Source: Priapulus caudatus (taxonomy: Eukaryota > Priapulida > Priapulimorpha > Priapulimorphida > Priapulidae). Taken from it: DNA of 57,254 nucleotides. The DNA is taken from NCBI RefSeq assembly GCF_000485595.1, contig NW_014577482.1, positions 303,147-360,400 of the forward strand, written 5' to 3'. The notes under the pieces were generated by a model, which saw only the letters and a program-made list of their open reading frames with translations, searched no databases and had not been told where the DNA came from. The position numbers and the translations under genes were made by a program. This document shows, piece by piece, positions 57,223-57,254 of this stretch (positions are counted from its first letter, which is position 1; each line of letters opens with the position of its first letter).

Positions 57223-57254
<32 letters not shown>
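57208..57254. repeat. (GA)n microsatellite running off the window
   Basis: GAGAGA repeat to the last base, so its true length is unknown. Confidence 0.9.

Noticed and set aside
1-57254. tRNA, rRNA or bacterial-style operon elements
   Set aside because: No cloverleaf with tRNA box A/B consensus, no conserved rRNA blocks and no Shine-Dalgarno-led gene series were seen by eye.

Overview
This is a stretch of animal nuclear genome. Genes are split by GT-AG introns, intergenic DNA is rich in microsatellites, minisatellites and small DNA transposons, and there are no operons or bacterial signals. Four protein-coding genes could be read exon by exon. (1) IQCB1 (nephrocystin-5) is on the + strand, 1871-9683: 14 phase-compatible exons, 610 residues, complete. 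(2) egh (egghead beta-1,4-mannosyltransferase) is on the - strand, 18148-15622: 3 exons, 459 residues, complete, with one GC-AG intron. (3) C2CD3, the centriole distal-end C2-domain protein, is on the + strand, 21272 to about 50030. (4) A THEM6-like HotDog thioesterase is on the + strand, 46112-47265: 4 exons, 197 residues. egh is known from protostomes, so the source is probably a marine-type ecdysozoan or lophotrochozoan. The species cannot be named from the sequence.

Layout: 1-1870, upstream DNA with a PIF/Harbinger-like MITE, a tiny foldback element and an interstitial telomeric hairpin. 1871-9683, IQCB1, whose introns hold a TTAA-flanked MITE, two tandem arrays that end exactly at splice sites, and a hAT-like MITE. 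9684-15621, repeat-rich intergenic DNA with one possible orphan signal-peptide exon. 15622-18148, egh with long (GA)n introns. 18149-21271, intergenic DNA with a roughly 930-bp long-TIR element interrupted by a 25-N gap. 21272-26215, the N-terminal half of C2CD3. 26216-29010, a huge 29-bp minisatellite filling one intron.

From about 29 kb to 55.8 kb the window repeats itself three times. Copy A (about 28990-35200) is full of frame-breaking indels and contains a 25-N gap standing for about 3.4 kb. Copy B (35201-47847) has intact exons up to about 40950 and again over THEM6. Copy C (48170-55783) has an intact C2CD3 3' end but a broken THEM6. The simplest reading is a mis-assembled, gap-filled locus in which noisy long reads and different haplotypes were laid end to end. 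The true C2CD3 3' half would be B (35365 to about 40950) continued by C (48170-50030), followed by THEM6 from B. The joined coding length is then about 2,300-2,350 codons, as expected for C2CD3.

Functionally, IQCB1 (ciliary transition zone) and C2CD3 (centriole distal end, distal appendages) are both cilium genes. egh acts in Golgi/ER glycosphingolipid synthesis, and THEM6 is an ER-membrane thioesterase-like protein. Nothing in the sequence shows co-regulation. The most unusual content is in the repeats: intron minisatellites built from the introns' own splice sites, several decapeptide or shorter coding minisatellites inside C2CD3, a family of 37-45 bp foldback insertions with 8-bp target duplications (one with a matching empty site), and foldback elements with telomeric (TTAGGG) repeats in their loops.
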